Shown here in pieces: positions 25,819 to 33,796 of a stretch of DNA of 45,539 nt (positions are counted from its first letter, which is position 1; every line of letters starts with the position of its first letter). The position numbers and the translations under genes were made by a program. The notes under the pieces were generated by a model, which was not told the origin of the DNA, did no database searches, and saw only the letters and a program-made list of their open reading frames with translations. The stretch spans positions 1-45,539 of the forward strand of contig WRDH01000021.1 of NCBI GenBank assembly GCA_009783555.1, read 5' to 3'. The stretch is from Oscillospiraceae bacterium. GTDB lineage: Bacteria; Bacillota; Clostridia; Oscillospirales; Oscillospiraceae.

Positions 25819-25847
25819 TTGCATTATGCATTTATATAATATATACT
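25819..25847 (+). promoter_or_regulatory. Promoter of the candidate structured RNA / SLH leader
   Basis: TTGCAT (25819-25824), 17-nt spacer, TATACT (25842-25847). Predicted start at about 25854, at the edge of the structured region. Confidence 0.55.
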
Positions 25848-25976
25848 CTCGTTCAGGAACGAAAGTGCCTCGCCACTGTCATTTGAACCCTTCAGGGTCA
25901 AAAGGTTTGTGGCGGCAGGCGAGAAGGGTTGCCCCCCTCCCCGCCTTGTATATGTGAACATGTCTCACATACACAA
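25848..25976 (+). ncRNA. Candidate structured RNA (unclassified) upstream of the SLH gene
   Basis: A G/C-rich island in an AT-rich gap with nested pairing: TCGTT/AACGA (25849-25862); GCCT-CGCCAC (25867-25876) with GTGGCG-gc-AGGC (25909-25920); inner TTTG-ACCC/GGGT-CAAA around a TTCA loop (25882-25902); and TTGT-TATGTGA/TCACATA-ACAA (25946-25976). AGGCG (25917-25921) can alternatively pair with CGCCT (25942-25946), giving two exclusive folds. It does not match any riboswitch, 6S, SRP, RNase P or tmRNA signature I know. It could be an independent small RNA or the start of a 365-nt leader of the SLH gene. Confidence 0.5.
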
Positions 25977-26083
25977 TAGCTGAATAGCTACACCTGCGGT
26001 CATTATATGATGGTTTGCACATTGGTGCAAGAAAAACCTAATATTTTACCAGTTGTGTTGCACATAATGTGCTGTGTATGTAA

Positions 26084-26172
26084 AGTGTTCTGTAGAACAC
26101 TCTGAGCGTACACGGCATTTTTCGTTTCTCGAGAGATATCCTGTCGGGGTTTTTGTACAGAACTCCGACAGG
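26084..26172 (+). promoter_or_regulatory. Stable hairpins in the SLH gene's 5' leader
   Basis: Hairpin A is AGTGTTC-tgta-GAACACT (26084-26101). Hairpin B is a 12-bp stem CCTGTCGGGGTT / AACTCCGACAGG with one G-U pair and a 9-nt loop (26140-26172). Both lie upstream of the AGGAGG site at 26203. Such leaders often protect abundant surface-protein mRNAs. A weak promoter, TTGCAC-N17-TAAAGT, overlaps at 26058-26086. Confidence 0.5.
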
Positions 26173-26217
26173 GAGACTTGCGGGAAATTTATTTTAATTT
26201 TTAGGAGGACAACAACG

Positions 26218-29200
26218 ATGCAAACACACTATCTCAAGGAAAGACCAAAGAAGACATTGAAGAGGATACTGGCGTTGACTCTGGCGGTGTTACTGCTGAC
26301 GTCGGTTCTGCCGTTTGGAATTGTAGCACAGGCGAGAGCACCCATTGATATCGACCTCACCGACATTATCGATGCTGGGAGTGATGTAACTAATGCCGAT
26401 TATACATACGTTAACGCAACAGGTATTTTCACATTACTTACCGATGATGAACCGTTCGTGATCACAAGCACTGACACAGTGACGATCACCCAGGAATTAA
26501 CGTTTATTTTTGACGAAGACGCAATAATTAACTGGGACGCTGATATTGATGGTGATATTGATGATGAACCACTTGTAACTTTCAAAGGGACAACTGGCAC
26601 TGTTAATATAGCAAACGCCTCAATCGAAAATGAAGGTAACGGCGGAGCAATCACGTCACAGGTAGATATAAACATCAATGCTGATGTAGTCATTGATGGT
26701 GCTATAAGCCTCGAAGGTGCTAATACTATGACCATTAACGAGGATTTTGAAAATAGCGTTTATCTGACTGTTGGGGTCAGTTCGGAGTTAACCGTTGATA
26801 CTGGCATAAAGTTCACCAACGAAGGTGAAATCCATAACCATGGCATAATTACCAACGCAGGTACAATAGTCAACAATGGCACGATTAACAGCACCAGTGC
26901 TACGTTTACTAATGACGCCGGTAGAGTTGACAACTACGGTACTATCACAGGCACGGTTACAGGTGGCACACTAAACCACGCCGTAACGTACGGCTTAGTC
27001 CCCACCACCTCAGGCGGCTCAGTGGCAATCACAGTCGGCGGGACAGCAGTCTCCCCCGGAGTAGCCCTTGCTGCGGATGGTACGAACGTAACACTTACTG
27101 CTACCCCAACAGACGCTAATTGGCGTGTGAAGGCGTGGACGGTTAACGCTGCATCGGTAGACGGAACCACAGCGACCACTTTGGCACTCAACAACATCAC
27201 AGCGCCAAGAGCAGTCACGGTGGAGTTTGAACGCATACCCCGCACAATCTCCTTTAACGCAAACGGCGGCACAGGCAATATGGATGCCGTGTCCATAGGG
27301 TCTGGATTAACCTATAATATTAAGGCTAACACGTTTACTCGTGAAAACCACACTTTCATAGGATGGAGTACGACAAGCGGTCCACAGACTGTGGTATATG
27401 CGGACGAAGCAACAACCAGTGCTGTCACGGCAGACATCACGCTCTACGCACAGTGGGATGCTAAAACCGTGAGTATAGGTTCACAAACCGGCACACTCAC
27501 GGCACTCACAGCATCTTCGACTCCCCATGCCACATTTACGGTCACAACGGCGAATATCGGCGACGGTCAGTCCGTCGCTAGTTATTCATGGTACGAAGAG
27601 GTGGCAGGCACAACTCTAACAACCGCACCAATAGGTATAATCCCATCCGCAACCAATGTATCCTCTAACTCCGTAATCGTTACAATGGAAGCGCAAAATA
27701 CAGCTGCGGCAGGAACATTTTATTTCAAAGTCACCATTGACGGGGTTGTATCAGACGTCGGAACGTTAATAGTAGCCCAGAAAGCCCAAGAGACGCTCGC
27801 CATAACTGCTATCGGCAAGACTTTGAAGTTCGGCGAAGACACGGAGTACCAGCTTCACGTGACAGGCGGCTCGAATGCCGGTGCCGTTACATTTGCACGC
27901 ACAAGCGGAACAGTAGCAGATGTAGATGTAAACACAGGGTTAGTTACTATTAACGGCGCAGGAAGCATAAATGTAACAGCTACCATGGCTGGAAATACCA
28001 ATTATCTTCCGGTAACCTCCGCCGCAATTACCATTACGATAGAACCCGGAGAACAAGCCCCACTGACCATAACCGGTGCTAACACGATGCAATACGGCAC
28101 TACACTTCAACTCGGTTATACCGGCGGCAGCTACGGCACTGTTACCTTCGAGACAGTTCCTACAACAGATGCGGGTTCTGTAACTACCGGAGGTGAAGTA
28201 TCAACGACCGACTTAGGCACTATTACGGTAATAGCCAAAAGAGATGGCGGTACGAACTTTGAAGAAGTAACTTCCGCAAATCATATAATAACGGTTACTG
28301 AAAGAGTAATCACAGGCGATGTAACAATCTCCGTAAGTCATGCTGGTAGCGATCCGGATAATATAGATGAAGGAGATGAATTGACCGCTGTTGTCACCGG
28401 AATATATCCGGCAGATGCGCAAAATCATCTTGAATTTCAATGGTACAAAGACGGTAATGAAATATCAGGACAAACTTCTAATACATTAACCGTAGGCGAT
28501 ACAACCGATTTCCCTGCCGGCACAGAAATATCCGTGGAAGTGACCGGCATAGATAACTATATCGGAACTATTGCGAGCACCCCCGTAGCAGTTGGCAAAA
28601 AACCACTTACCGGCAGTATTTCTATTGATTCCACAGACGGTACAGGTGTAGGTCATACTCTGGAACTTGACACGAGCGCGTTGCTTCCCGACACTGCGGA
28701 GTTCGAGATTGTATGGCGGCGTGATGGCCAAATAATCCCCGGTGCAACAAGCGATACCTATGTAATCACATTGGCTGACACGGGCAAGGATATAAATGTA
28801 TCTATTACAGCAACAGGTGATTATACAGGTTCAATGTCCAGCACACCACCCTTAAGCATTCCGGCTATCGCTCCCCTCATTAATAGCGCAAGCAGCGCAA
28901 TCGCAACAATAGGTGTACAACGTGCATTCCAGGTGACGATTACGCCAGACACAGGCACATCGCCCATCACCTATTCATTAACCGGTGGTGTTCCGTCGGT
29001 GGGCGTGGATATAGACCCTGCAAGCGGATTGATTACCATATTGGCAACAACGCCGAGAGGTACTCACACATTCAATGTAGTCGCAACCAACAGTGCAGGC
29101 TCGGATACTCAGTCGTTTACACTTACTGTCACTTCGTATGATGTAAATGTAGCAACCGTGACAACTCCGGCAGGTGCGGATCTCAATCATTCAACCGGAA

Positions 29201-30399
29201 CAATCACAGCAACCGTGAGCAACAGTACAACGAGTCAGGTTATTGCAGTCACAGTAAGCCCCTACGCGCAGGGTTGGGCGCTGTTTAGCGACTTCGCGTG
29301 TACAAACTTAATCAGTGGCAATACCATACCACTCAACGTAGGACCGAACACCGTCTATCTCAGAGTAACCGCAGATAACGGTGATACCCGGATTTACATA
29401 GTGACCATTACAAGGGCACCGGCCCCCGATCCTGATGATCCCGATGATCCCGATGATTATATTATTGATGAGCCCGGTACGATAGAGAATACCGATGATG
29501 ATGCGATTATACATGTTGATTTAGAACTAGAGGATCTTCAAGAGGTACGCAAAAACAATGCAGTGCTGACCCTTGTACCGTGCGATGAAGTAGATGGAAG
29601 GTTGTTAATCATAGGATGGGTAGGCTTTGACGGTCCTATAGGTCATATTGACAGCGGAAGCACAATTATTACAATCTACAAAGAGTTCCTTGAAACGCTT
29701 CCGAACGGCATATACGTATTCGATATGGACTTCGATGATGGCGAAGGAAACATAATAACGGTAACGGTAATATATGAAATAGACATCGAAGGCAACACCA
29801 ATGCAGCCATTCTCCCGCCATCATGGAAACCGGCAAAAGCAGAAAACGGCTTTAGAGACGTGCCGAACGGAAGTTGGATGAATCCGGCTGTATCATGGGC
29901 GGAACTGAACGGCATAACCAAAGGTTCAGGCGTTGGTACATTCAAACCGAATGATTATACAACACGCGCTGAGTTCGTAACATTCCTCCACCGTGTATAC
30001 GGCACACCAACCGGAACAGCACCCGCGTTTGGTGACATGCCCTTTAACACAGACTTCCGTAACGCGATACTATGGGCACGTGCAGAGGGCGTAACAACCG
30101 GCGTAGGCAATAACATGTTCGCACCTAATGACAATATAACAAGAGAACAAGTAGCGGTAATGTTATATAGACAAATAGGCGGCGAAGTACCTGTTACGCC
30201 AAATGCACTGACTAGCTATACTGACCGTAACGCAGTCTCACCATGGGCAACGGATGCAGTGAACTGGGCAGTAGCCAACGGAATAATGGGTGTAGGCACA
30301 GGCAACAGACTAAATCCGGGCGACAGCGCCACCCGCGCCGAAGCCATCACAATGATCTACCGCGCAGTAATAGCCTTCGGCGTAGAAGCACCGGAATAG
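26218..30399 (+). CDS. Large SLH-domain surface protein with Ig-like and InlB-type repeats
   Basis: 1393 residues from ATG 26218, 9 nt after AGGAGG; a frame from 26074 is untranslated leader. In order: signal peptide (ILALTLAVLLLTSVLPFG); a beta-helix-like Asn/Thr/Gly-rich head (NEGTIVNNGTIN patterns); a divergent InlB-like segment; one Listeria-Bacteroides repeat (ISFNANGGTGNMDAVS, then HTFIGWSTTS, ITLYAQWDA); several Ig-like segments; a cadherin-like beta-sandwich (AVTVSPYAQGWALFSD); an acidic linker DPDDPDDPDDY; and three SLH domains (FRDVPNGSWMNPAVSWAELN; TRAEFVTFLHRVYG; TREQVAVMLYRQIGG; TRAEAITMIYRAV). SLH domains anchor it to pyruvylated cell-wall polymer. Probably an S-layer or adhesion protein. 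Confidence 0.9.
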   Translation: MQTHYLKERPKKTLKRILALTLAVLLLTSVLPFGIVAQARAPIDIDLTDIIDAGSDVTNADYTYVNATGIFTLLTDDEPFVITSTDTVTITQELTFIFDEDAIINWDADIDGDIDDEPLVTFKGTTGTVNIANASIENEGNGGAITSQVDININADVVIDGAISLEGANTMTINEDFENSVYLTVGVSSELTVDTGIKFTNEGEIHNHGIITNAGTIVNNGTINSTSATFTNDAGRVDNYGTITGTVTGGTLNHAVTYGLVPTTSGGSVAITVGGTAVSPGVALAADGTNVTLTATPTDANWRVKAWTVNAASVDGTTATTLALNNITAPRAVTVEFERIPRTISFNANGGTGNMDAVSIGSGLTYNIKANTFTRENHTFIGWSTTSGPQTVVYADEATTSAVTADITLYAQWDAKTVSIGSQTGTLTALTASSTPHATFTVTTANIGDGQSVASYSWYEEVAGTTLTTAPIGIIPSATNVSSNSVIVTMEAQNTAAAGTFYFKVTIDGVVSDVGTLIVAQKAQETLAITAIGKTLKFGEDTEYQLHVTGGSNAGAVTFARTSGTVADVDVNTGLVTINGAGSINVTATMAGNTNYLPVTSAAITITIEPGEQAPLTITGANTMQYGTTLQLGYTGGSYGTVTFETVPTTDAGSVTTGGEVSTTDLGTITVIAKRDGGTNFEEVTSANHIITVTERVITGDVTISVSHAGSDPDNIDEGDELTAVVTGIYPADAQNHLEFQWYKDGNEISGQTSNTLTVGDTTDFPAGTEISVEVTGIDNYIGTIASTPVAVGKKPLTGSISIDSTDGTGVGHTLELDTSALLPDTAEFEIVWRRDGQIIPGATSDTYVITLADTGKDINVSITATGDYTGSMSSTPPLSIPAIAPLINSASSAIATIGVQRAFQVTITPDTGTSPITYSLTGGVPSVGVDIDPASGLITILATTPRGTHTFNVVATNSAGSDTQSFTLTVTSYDVNVATVTTPAGADLNHSTGTITATVSNSTTSQVIAVTVSPYAQGWALFSDFACTNLISGNTIPLNVGPNTVYLRVTADNGDTRIYIVTITRAPAPDPDDPDDPDDYIIDEPGTIENTDDDAIIHVDLELEDLQEVRKNNAVLTLVPCDEVDGRLLIIGWVGFDGPIGHIDSGSTIITIYKEFLETLPNGIYVFDMDFDDGEGNIITVTVIYEIDIEGNTNAAILPPSWKPAKAENGFRDVPNGSWMNPAVSWAELNGITKGSGVGTFKPNDYTTRAEFVTFLHRVYGTPTGTAPAFGDMPFNTDFRNAILWARAEGVTTGVGNNMFAPNDNITREQVAVMLYRQIGGEVPVTPNALTSYTDRNAVSPWATDAVNWAVANGIMGVGTGNRLNPGDSATRAEAITMIYRAVIAFGVEAPE

Positions 30400-30424
30400 A
30401 CCCAAACCCAACTAAAACTACCCC

Positions 30425-30458
30425 AAAGGGCAAGGCATCAAAAGATACCTTGCCCTTT
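30425..30458 (+). terminator. Hairpin after the SLH gene
   Basis: AAAGGGCAAGG (30425-30435) pairs perfectly with CCTTGCCCTTT (30448-30458) around a 12-nt A-rich loop, 26 nt after the stop. There is no long T-run after it, so termination efficiency is uncertain. Confidence 0.65.
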
Positions 30459-30487
30459 CCGCATGCGACGTGTAAGACAGCGTAATA

Positions 30488-30514
30488 AACACAGGGGGAC
30501 GGTTCTCCTGTGTT
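30488..30514. repeat. REP-like palindrome (single)
   Basis: AACACAGGGGGACGGTTC... closing with CTGTGTT at 30514. The outer stem letters differ from other copies (AACACAG/CTGTGTT against TTGTCAG/CTGACAA) but stay complementary, while the GACGGTTC core is kept. Confidence 0.8.
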
Positions 30515-30549
30515 ATTTCATAACATAATCATTTGTCTTGAAGTGCTGT

Positions 30550-31404
30550 TCATTGACGGCTATCCATCTGCTTACGCAACTCAGCAATGATTGCATCCCT
30601 CTCGGACAGCGCTGCATCCTTCTCGGACAGCGCTGCATCCTTTTTTGATACAATTCCTTTCCATTTGGCGTTCGCTCGCTTCACACCACGCTTCTCACCG
30701 CGTCGCTCTGCATTACCCACAGCTTGCGCTTCATCGTGGCTTGCTTTAATGCGCAGGCGTTCCATTTCTTTGAATTCTGCTGATGCTGTTACACTGTGAT
30801 ATGCGTTTACTGCTTCACTCAACTCTGTCACCCCCAGTTCACTTAATCGCTTCAACTCTTCTTCTGTGTCTGCTTTGAACAGTGCCAGCCATAGTAACAG
30901 CATGTCATTACTGCCTATATCCTTGGGGAGTTTTAGCAGTTCAAAGAAATGCAGAACCATTTTGTCGGTCAAAGGATTGTGTCTTGTTACTTCCAGTGCT
31001 TGAAACTCTGAATGAAACTCCGGGTATTGTGGAAATAACGGAAAGTTAATTATACTTATTACTATTGTACGAGGTAGTTTGATATAATTATTGCCTTCAG
31101 GCAGTGTGCTTGAGTAAATTCTCGCCCAATAAAAAAGTGCACGTTCCGGGAAGTTACCTTCATTTTCTACCTGTACTTCCAGATTTACTTTCTGATCATT
31201 CACTGTCATGTGTATGTCCAAACGACAGAACTTCTTTCCTATACTTTCGGGAGGCATTTCAGGGTTTTCCAGTATAAAGTTAGAAATGCTTTTGAGCGGT
31301 ATACTCAATAGATGCGCAACCAACTGCTTTAGTAGATTTTGATGCTTACGGAAAAGCATCTTAAATAGAATATCTGTCTTAAACGTGTTCTTCAATTTTG
31401 CCAT
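30550..31404 (-). CDS. Rpn-type PD-(D/E)XK nuclease/transposase-like protein
   Basis: 284 residues from ATG 31404 (GGGGTG upstream). The core matches the Rpn/PDDEXK_2 family: TFKTDILFKMLF at the N-terminus, catalytic-type D in CRLDIHMTV and E-x-Q in VNLEVQVENEG, then RALFYWARIYSS and TIVISIINF. Characterised relatives are DNA endonucleases that promote recA-independent recombination or act in defence. The C-terminus is a charged coiled coil with a duplicated 7-residue unit (KDAALSE), matching a perfect 21-bp tandem repeat at about 30601-30645. Variable C-termini are a feature of Rpn proteins. It stands alone between two unrelated operons. Confidence 0.88.
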   Translation of the reverse strand: MAKLKNTFKTDILFKMLFRKHQNLLKQLVAHLLSIPLKSISNFILENPEMPPESIGKKFCRLDIHMTVNDQKVNLEVQVENEGNFPERALFYWARIYSSTLPEGNNYIKLPRTIVISIINFPLFPQYPEFHSEFQALEVTRHNPLTDKMVLHFFELLKLPKDIGSNDMLLLWLALFKADTEEELKRLSELGVTELSEAVNAYHSVTASAEFKEMERLRIKASHDEAQAVGNAERRGEKRGVKRANAKWKGIVSKKDAALSEKDAALSERDAIIAELRKQMDSRQ

Positions 31405-31597
31405 GATTGTGCACCCCTTCATTATACATATTTTTGAAATCGTTTACAACAAAAATTCTATCACGAAAACCACCAAAAAATCAATACACAAATAATGTAG
31501 AAAACCACTGCAAATACAGGGATATTTCCACATTCACTTCATCATTTTCACACTTTGGCAAAGACCGTGTTCCGGTTGGTTGCGGTAATATTATATT

Positions 31598-31624
31598 AAC
31601 ACAGCCTGACGGTTCTGCCGTGTT
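31598..31624. repeat. Diverged REP-like palindrome at the end of the redox operon
   Basis: AACACAGCCTGACGGTTCTG... ending GTGTT: the same 27-nt frame as the copy at 30488 with several changes. It ends 1 nt before the flxA stop codon and may terminate the operon. The rest of the 31405-31597 gap is AT-rich and shows nothing else I can support. Confidence 0.55.
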
Positions 31625-31625
31625 G

Positions 31626-32471
31626 TTAATATTCATTCGGCATTGCGGATAGCTCCGCCATGCTGAACACAGGGCCGTCCACGCAGATATATTGATGGCC
31701 GATGTTGCATTTTGCGCATTTGCCAACACCGCAGGTCATGCGCATTTCCAGTGTTGTATAAAGTCTGTCAAGCGGCATACCCATATCTGTCAATGTTTCC
31801 TGCACGGCTTTTATCATTATGGGAGGACCGCAAAGCACTGCATAACAGTTACTCAAATCAATCGCCATATCTTTTATCAGATTATGAGGAAAGCCCACTA
31901 AACCCGTCCAATCCGGCTCATCTCTGTCAATTGTTTGTTGAATCGTCGTATCCCCGATTGTACGCCACGTATCGTAGTCGTACGTAAAACAATGATCTGT
32001 TGAACTGCGGGCTGCCAGTAACATATTGACTTTTCCGTACTTTTTGCGATTCTCCGGACTGAGAACATATTGGATAAATGGACGAAGCGGGGCCAGTCCA
32101 ATACCTCCGGCAACATAAAATAAATCACTGCCTTCCATCTTTTCAAGAGGGAAGGTGTTTCCGAACGGACCGCGAATCCAAACATTCGCACCCTCATCAA
32201 GAGCATGGATTCTGTTCGTTACTTTCCCGGTACGCTTGATAGTAATATCAAAACACCCGTCATCCTGGAGCATTGAAGCAAACCCGAAAGGGCACTCTCC
32301 AAATCCTGGAATAGAAAACTCAATGAACTGTCCCGGTAAAAAACTGAGGCTCTCATCACCAAGTAACTTCATTTTAAATGTCTTAACATCTAAATCGGGA
32401 GAAGAAGTCTCTTGAATAATCCTTTCAATCTTCGCCTTCATAGGCAAATAAGGGTTGTTATCATGGTACAT
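31626..32471 (-). CDS. flxA: FlxA-like FAD/NAD(P)H-binding subunit with [2Fe-2S] cluster
   Basis: 281 residues of the ferredoxin-reductase/dihydroorotate-dehydrogenase electron-transfer family. FAD domain with FLPGQFIEFSIPGFGE; NAD(P) domain with VAGGIGLAPLRPFIQY and AVLCGPPIMIKAV; C-terminal cluster C247, C252, C255, C263 (CGVGKCAKCNIG..YIC). In Flx-Hdr complexes this subunit oxidises NADH and feeds the iron-sulfur subunits. Last gene of the nine-gene operon, 49 nt after the FlxB-like gene. Related AsrB and hydrogenase gamma proteins have the same fold; context decides for FlxA. Confidence 0.85.
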   Translation of the reverse strand: MYHDNNPYLPMKAKIERIIQETSSPDLDVKTFKMKLLGDESLSFLPGQFIEFSIPGFGECPFGFASMLQDDGCFDITIKRTGKVTNRIHALDEGANVWIRGPFGNTFPLEKMEGSDLFYVAGGIGLAPLRPFIQYVLSPENRKKYGKVNMLLAARSSTDHCFTYDYDTWRTIGDTTIQQTIDRDEPDWTGLVGFPHNLIKDMAIDLSNCYAVLCGPPIMIKAVQETLTDMGMPLDRLYTTLEMRMTCGVGKCAKCNIGHQYICVDGPVFSMAELSAMPNEY

Positions 32472-32520
32472 GGCAATAATTCATCCTCTCCAACAAATCG
32501 GGAATAGTATAAAATACACA

Positions 32521-33711
32521 TTAATCATCATTTTTTTCTATTATTTGCTTGAGAATATCCTTTATATTAACCCCGACAGGACAACTCCGAACGCATCTTC
32601 CGCAGCCTGTGCAGGCAATGACACCGTCAAAATTGTTTGGTACATACTTGTATTTGTGCAATACTCGCTGACGATATCTCTCATGCCTGTGTTCACGGGG
32701 ATTATGACCTGATGCGTGAAGTGTAAACTTCGGATACATACAACTATCCCAACACTTATACCGCTCTGCAGTGCCTTTTTTTGAAACATCCTTAAAATCA
32801 AAACAATAGCAAGTGGGGCAAATATATGTGCATATCCCGCACCCCTTACACATCTCTGTAACCTTCGCCCAGTCGATGATATCAAAGTATTCGGTATCGT
32901 CTTTCTCGACATCAAGTGCGAAACTTTTCTCTAACTCTCCGGTTACACCGCCCCTTATTTCTGCATTCTGCATTCTGCATTCTGCATTCTCAGCGTCTCG
33001 AAGACCGGGGGACGGCTCATCTATCTTGTTAGCCCTCTTTGAAAAGAGGGTGCCCGCCACGGCGGGCGGGTGATTTTGGGCACTTACGAAACCCAAAGGG
33101 TGATTTTCATCTCTTAAATATCCATCCAACTCCGACCTACCCTTTTCCGACAAGTACTCCACAATATAACAATCACCATTATCCGTCAGCATTACATCGC
33201 AAAAATCGGAAAACTCCTTATCCACTCCCATTTCCTGACAGAAACACTCCGGCTTAAGATTCTTACATCCTATGCCAATAAGGAAGTTTGCTTCAAATCT
33301 TCTGTGGAAAAACGGGTCGGCATACTTTCCGGTTGAATAAACTGCGGTCATCACCCGCAGTGCTTCCAAATCACACGGTCTTGCGCCGAAAATTGCATAT
33401 CCGGGGATATCTTTGTTATCAACAATATCATCATTTTCAAAAGTGAACATCAATTCTGTTTGCGGGAAATAGTATTCTTTAATCGACTTATATGAAACAT
33501 GGTCATCTAAAATACGGGTGGCATCCAGGATGCTACCCTGATTCATGTCAAGCAGAGCGATATCAACCTCGCGAAACTCAATAACCTTACCGGTATCAAC
33601 AGGGCAAACCAACGCACGCTTTGTGCTAAGATGACGAAGAAATCCCTGCATCTCATTTTTGCTTATTGATTTCTGATCCCTGACCTCAACGTTTTGTTTT
33701 TTATCTACCAT
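32521..33711 (-). CDS. flxB: FlxB-like iron-sulfur subunit (AsrA/hydrogenase-beta-like), with repeat insertion
   Basis: 396 residues. The N-terminal half (RALVCPVDTGKVIEFREV, ARPCDLEALRVM, DPFFHRRFEANFLIGIGC) is that of the AsrA/HydB-like family. Two [4Fe-4S] motifs follow: C288-C291-C294-C298 (CKGCGICTYICP) and C367-C370-C373-C377 (CTGCGRCVRSCP). It passes electrons between FlxA and the Hdr core. Residues about 203-251 are foreign-looking (HPPAVAGTLF, KIDEPSPGLRD, ECRMQNAEIRGG). They are encoded by a heptamer repeat, a REP palindrome and two further hairpins, with the frame intact. Without them the protein would be about 345 residues. Confidence 0.82.
   Translation of the reverse strand: MVDKKQNVEVRDQKSISKNEMQGFLRHLSTKRALVCPVDTGKVIEFREVDIALLDMNQGSILDATRILDDHVSYKSIKEYYFPQTELMFTFENDDIVDNKDIPGYAIFGARPCDLEALRVMTAVYSTGKYADPFFHRRFEANFLIGIGCKNLKPECFCQEMGVDKEFSDFCDVMLTDNGDCYIVEYLSEKGRSELDGYLRDENHPLGFVSAQNHPPAVAGTLFSKRANKIDEPSPGLRDAENAECRMQNAEIRGGVTGELEKSFALDVEKDDTEYFDIIDWAKVTEMCKGCGICTYICPTCYCFDFKDVSKKGTAERYKCWDSCMYPKFTLHASGHNPREHRHERYRQRVLHKYKYVPNNFDGVIACTGCGRCVRSCPVGVNIKDILKQIIEKNDD
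32961..32988. repeat. Heptanucleotide repeat (CTGCATT)4 inside flxB
   Basis: Four perfect CTGCATT units (AATGCAG on the coding strand), encoding NAECRMQNAE. As 7 is not a multiple of 3, adding or losing single units would shift the frame, so this is a potential phase-variable tract. Confidence 0.9.
33002..33107. repeat. Composite palindromic insertion inside flxB
   Basis: Consecutive blocks: a REP-like core (AGACCGGGGGACGGCTC, 33002 on), a CCCTCTTT-ga-AAAGAGGG-type hairpin (33033-33050), a GCCCGCC/GGCGGGC hairpin (33052-33067), and a 22-bp unit GGGCACTTACG-AAACCCAAAGG (33078-33099). The last unit recurs inverted at 42522-42543 with one mismatch. All of it is read through as protein. Confidence 0.8.
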
Positions 33712-33762
33712 TTGTGTTTCTCCTGATATGTACCTTTTGTTTTCAAGTTTCTTTATCTCTAC

Positions 33763-33796
33763 TTGTCATTTATCATTAATTATTTCTCATTTTTTA
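33763..33796. repeat. Degenerate heptamer repeat between operon genes
   Basis: TTGTCATTTATCATT (33763-33777) followed by similar TTA/TCATT units up to the MvhD-FlxC gene's stop. The identical 15-mer lies at 43562-43576 in another intergenic gap of this operon, and a more degenerate AT relative lies at 35199-35230. Confidence 0.55.

Noticed and set aside
25848..25976. Assignment of the structured block to a known riboswitch or housekeeping RNA
   Set aside because: The signature sequences of the c-di-GMP, SAM, THF, fluoride, ZTP, SRP, 6S and tmRNA classes were not found, so no class is claimed.
26074..26217. An upstream ATG extending the SLH protein by 48 residues
   Set aside because: It would bury the signal peptide and ignore the AGGAGG site before ATG 26218; the stretch is a hairpin-rich leader.
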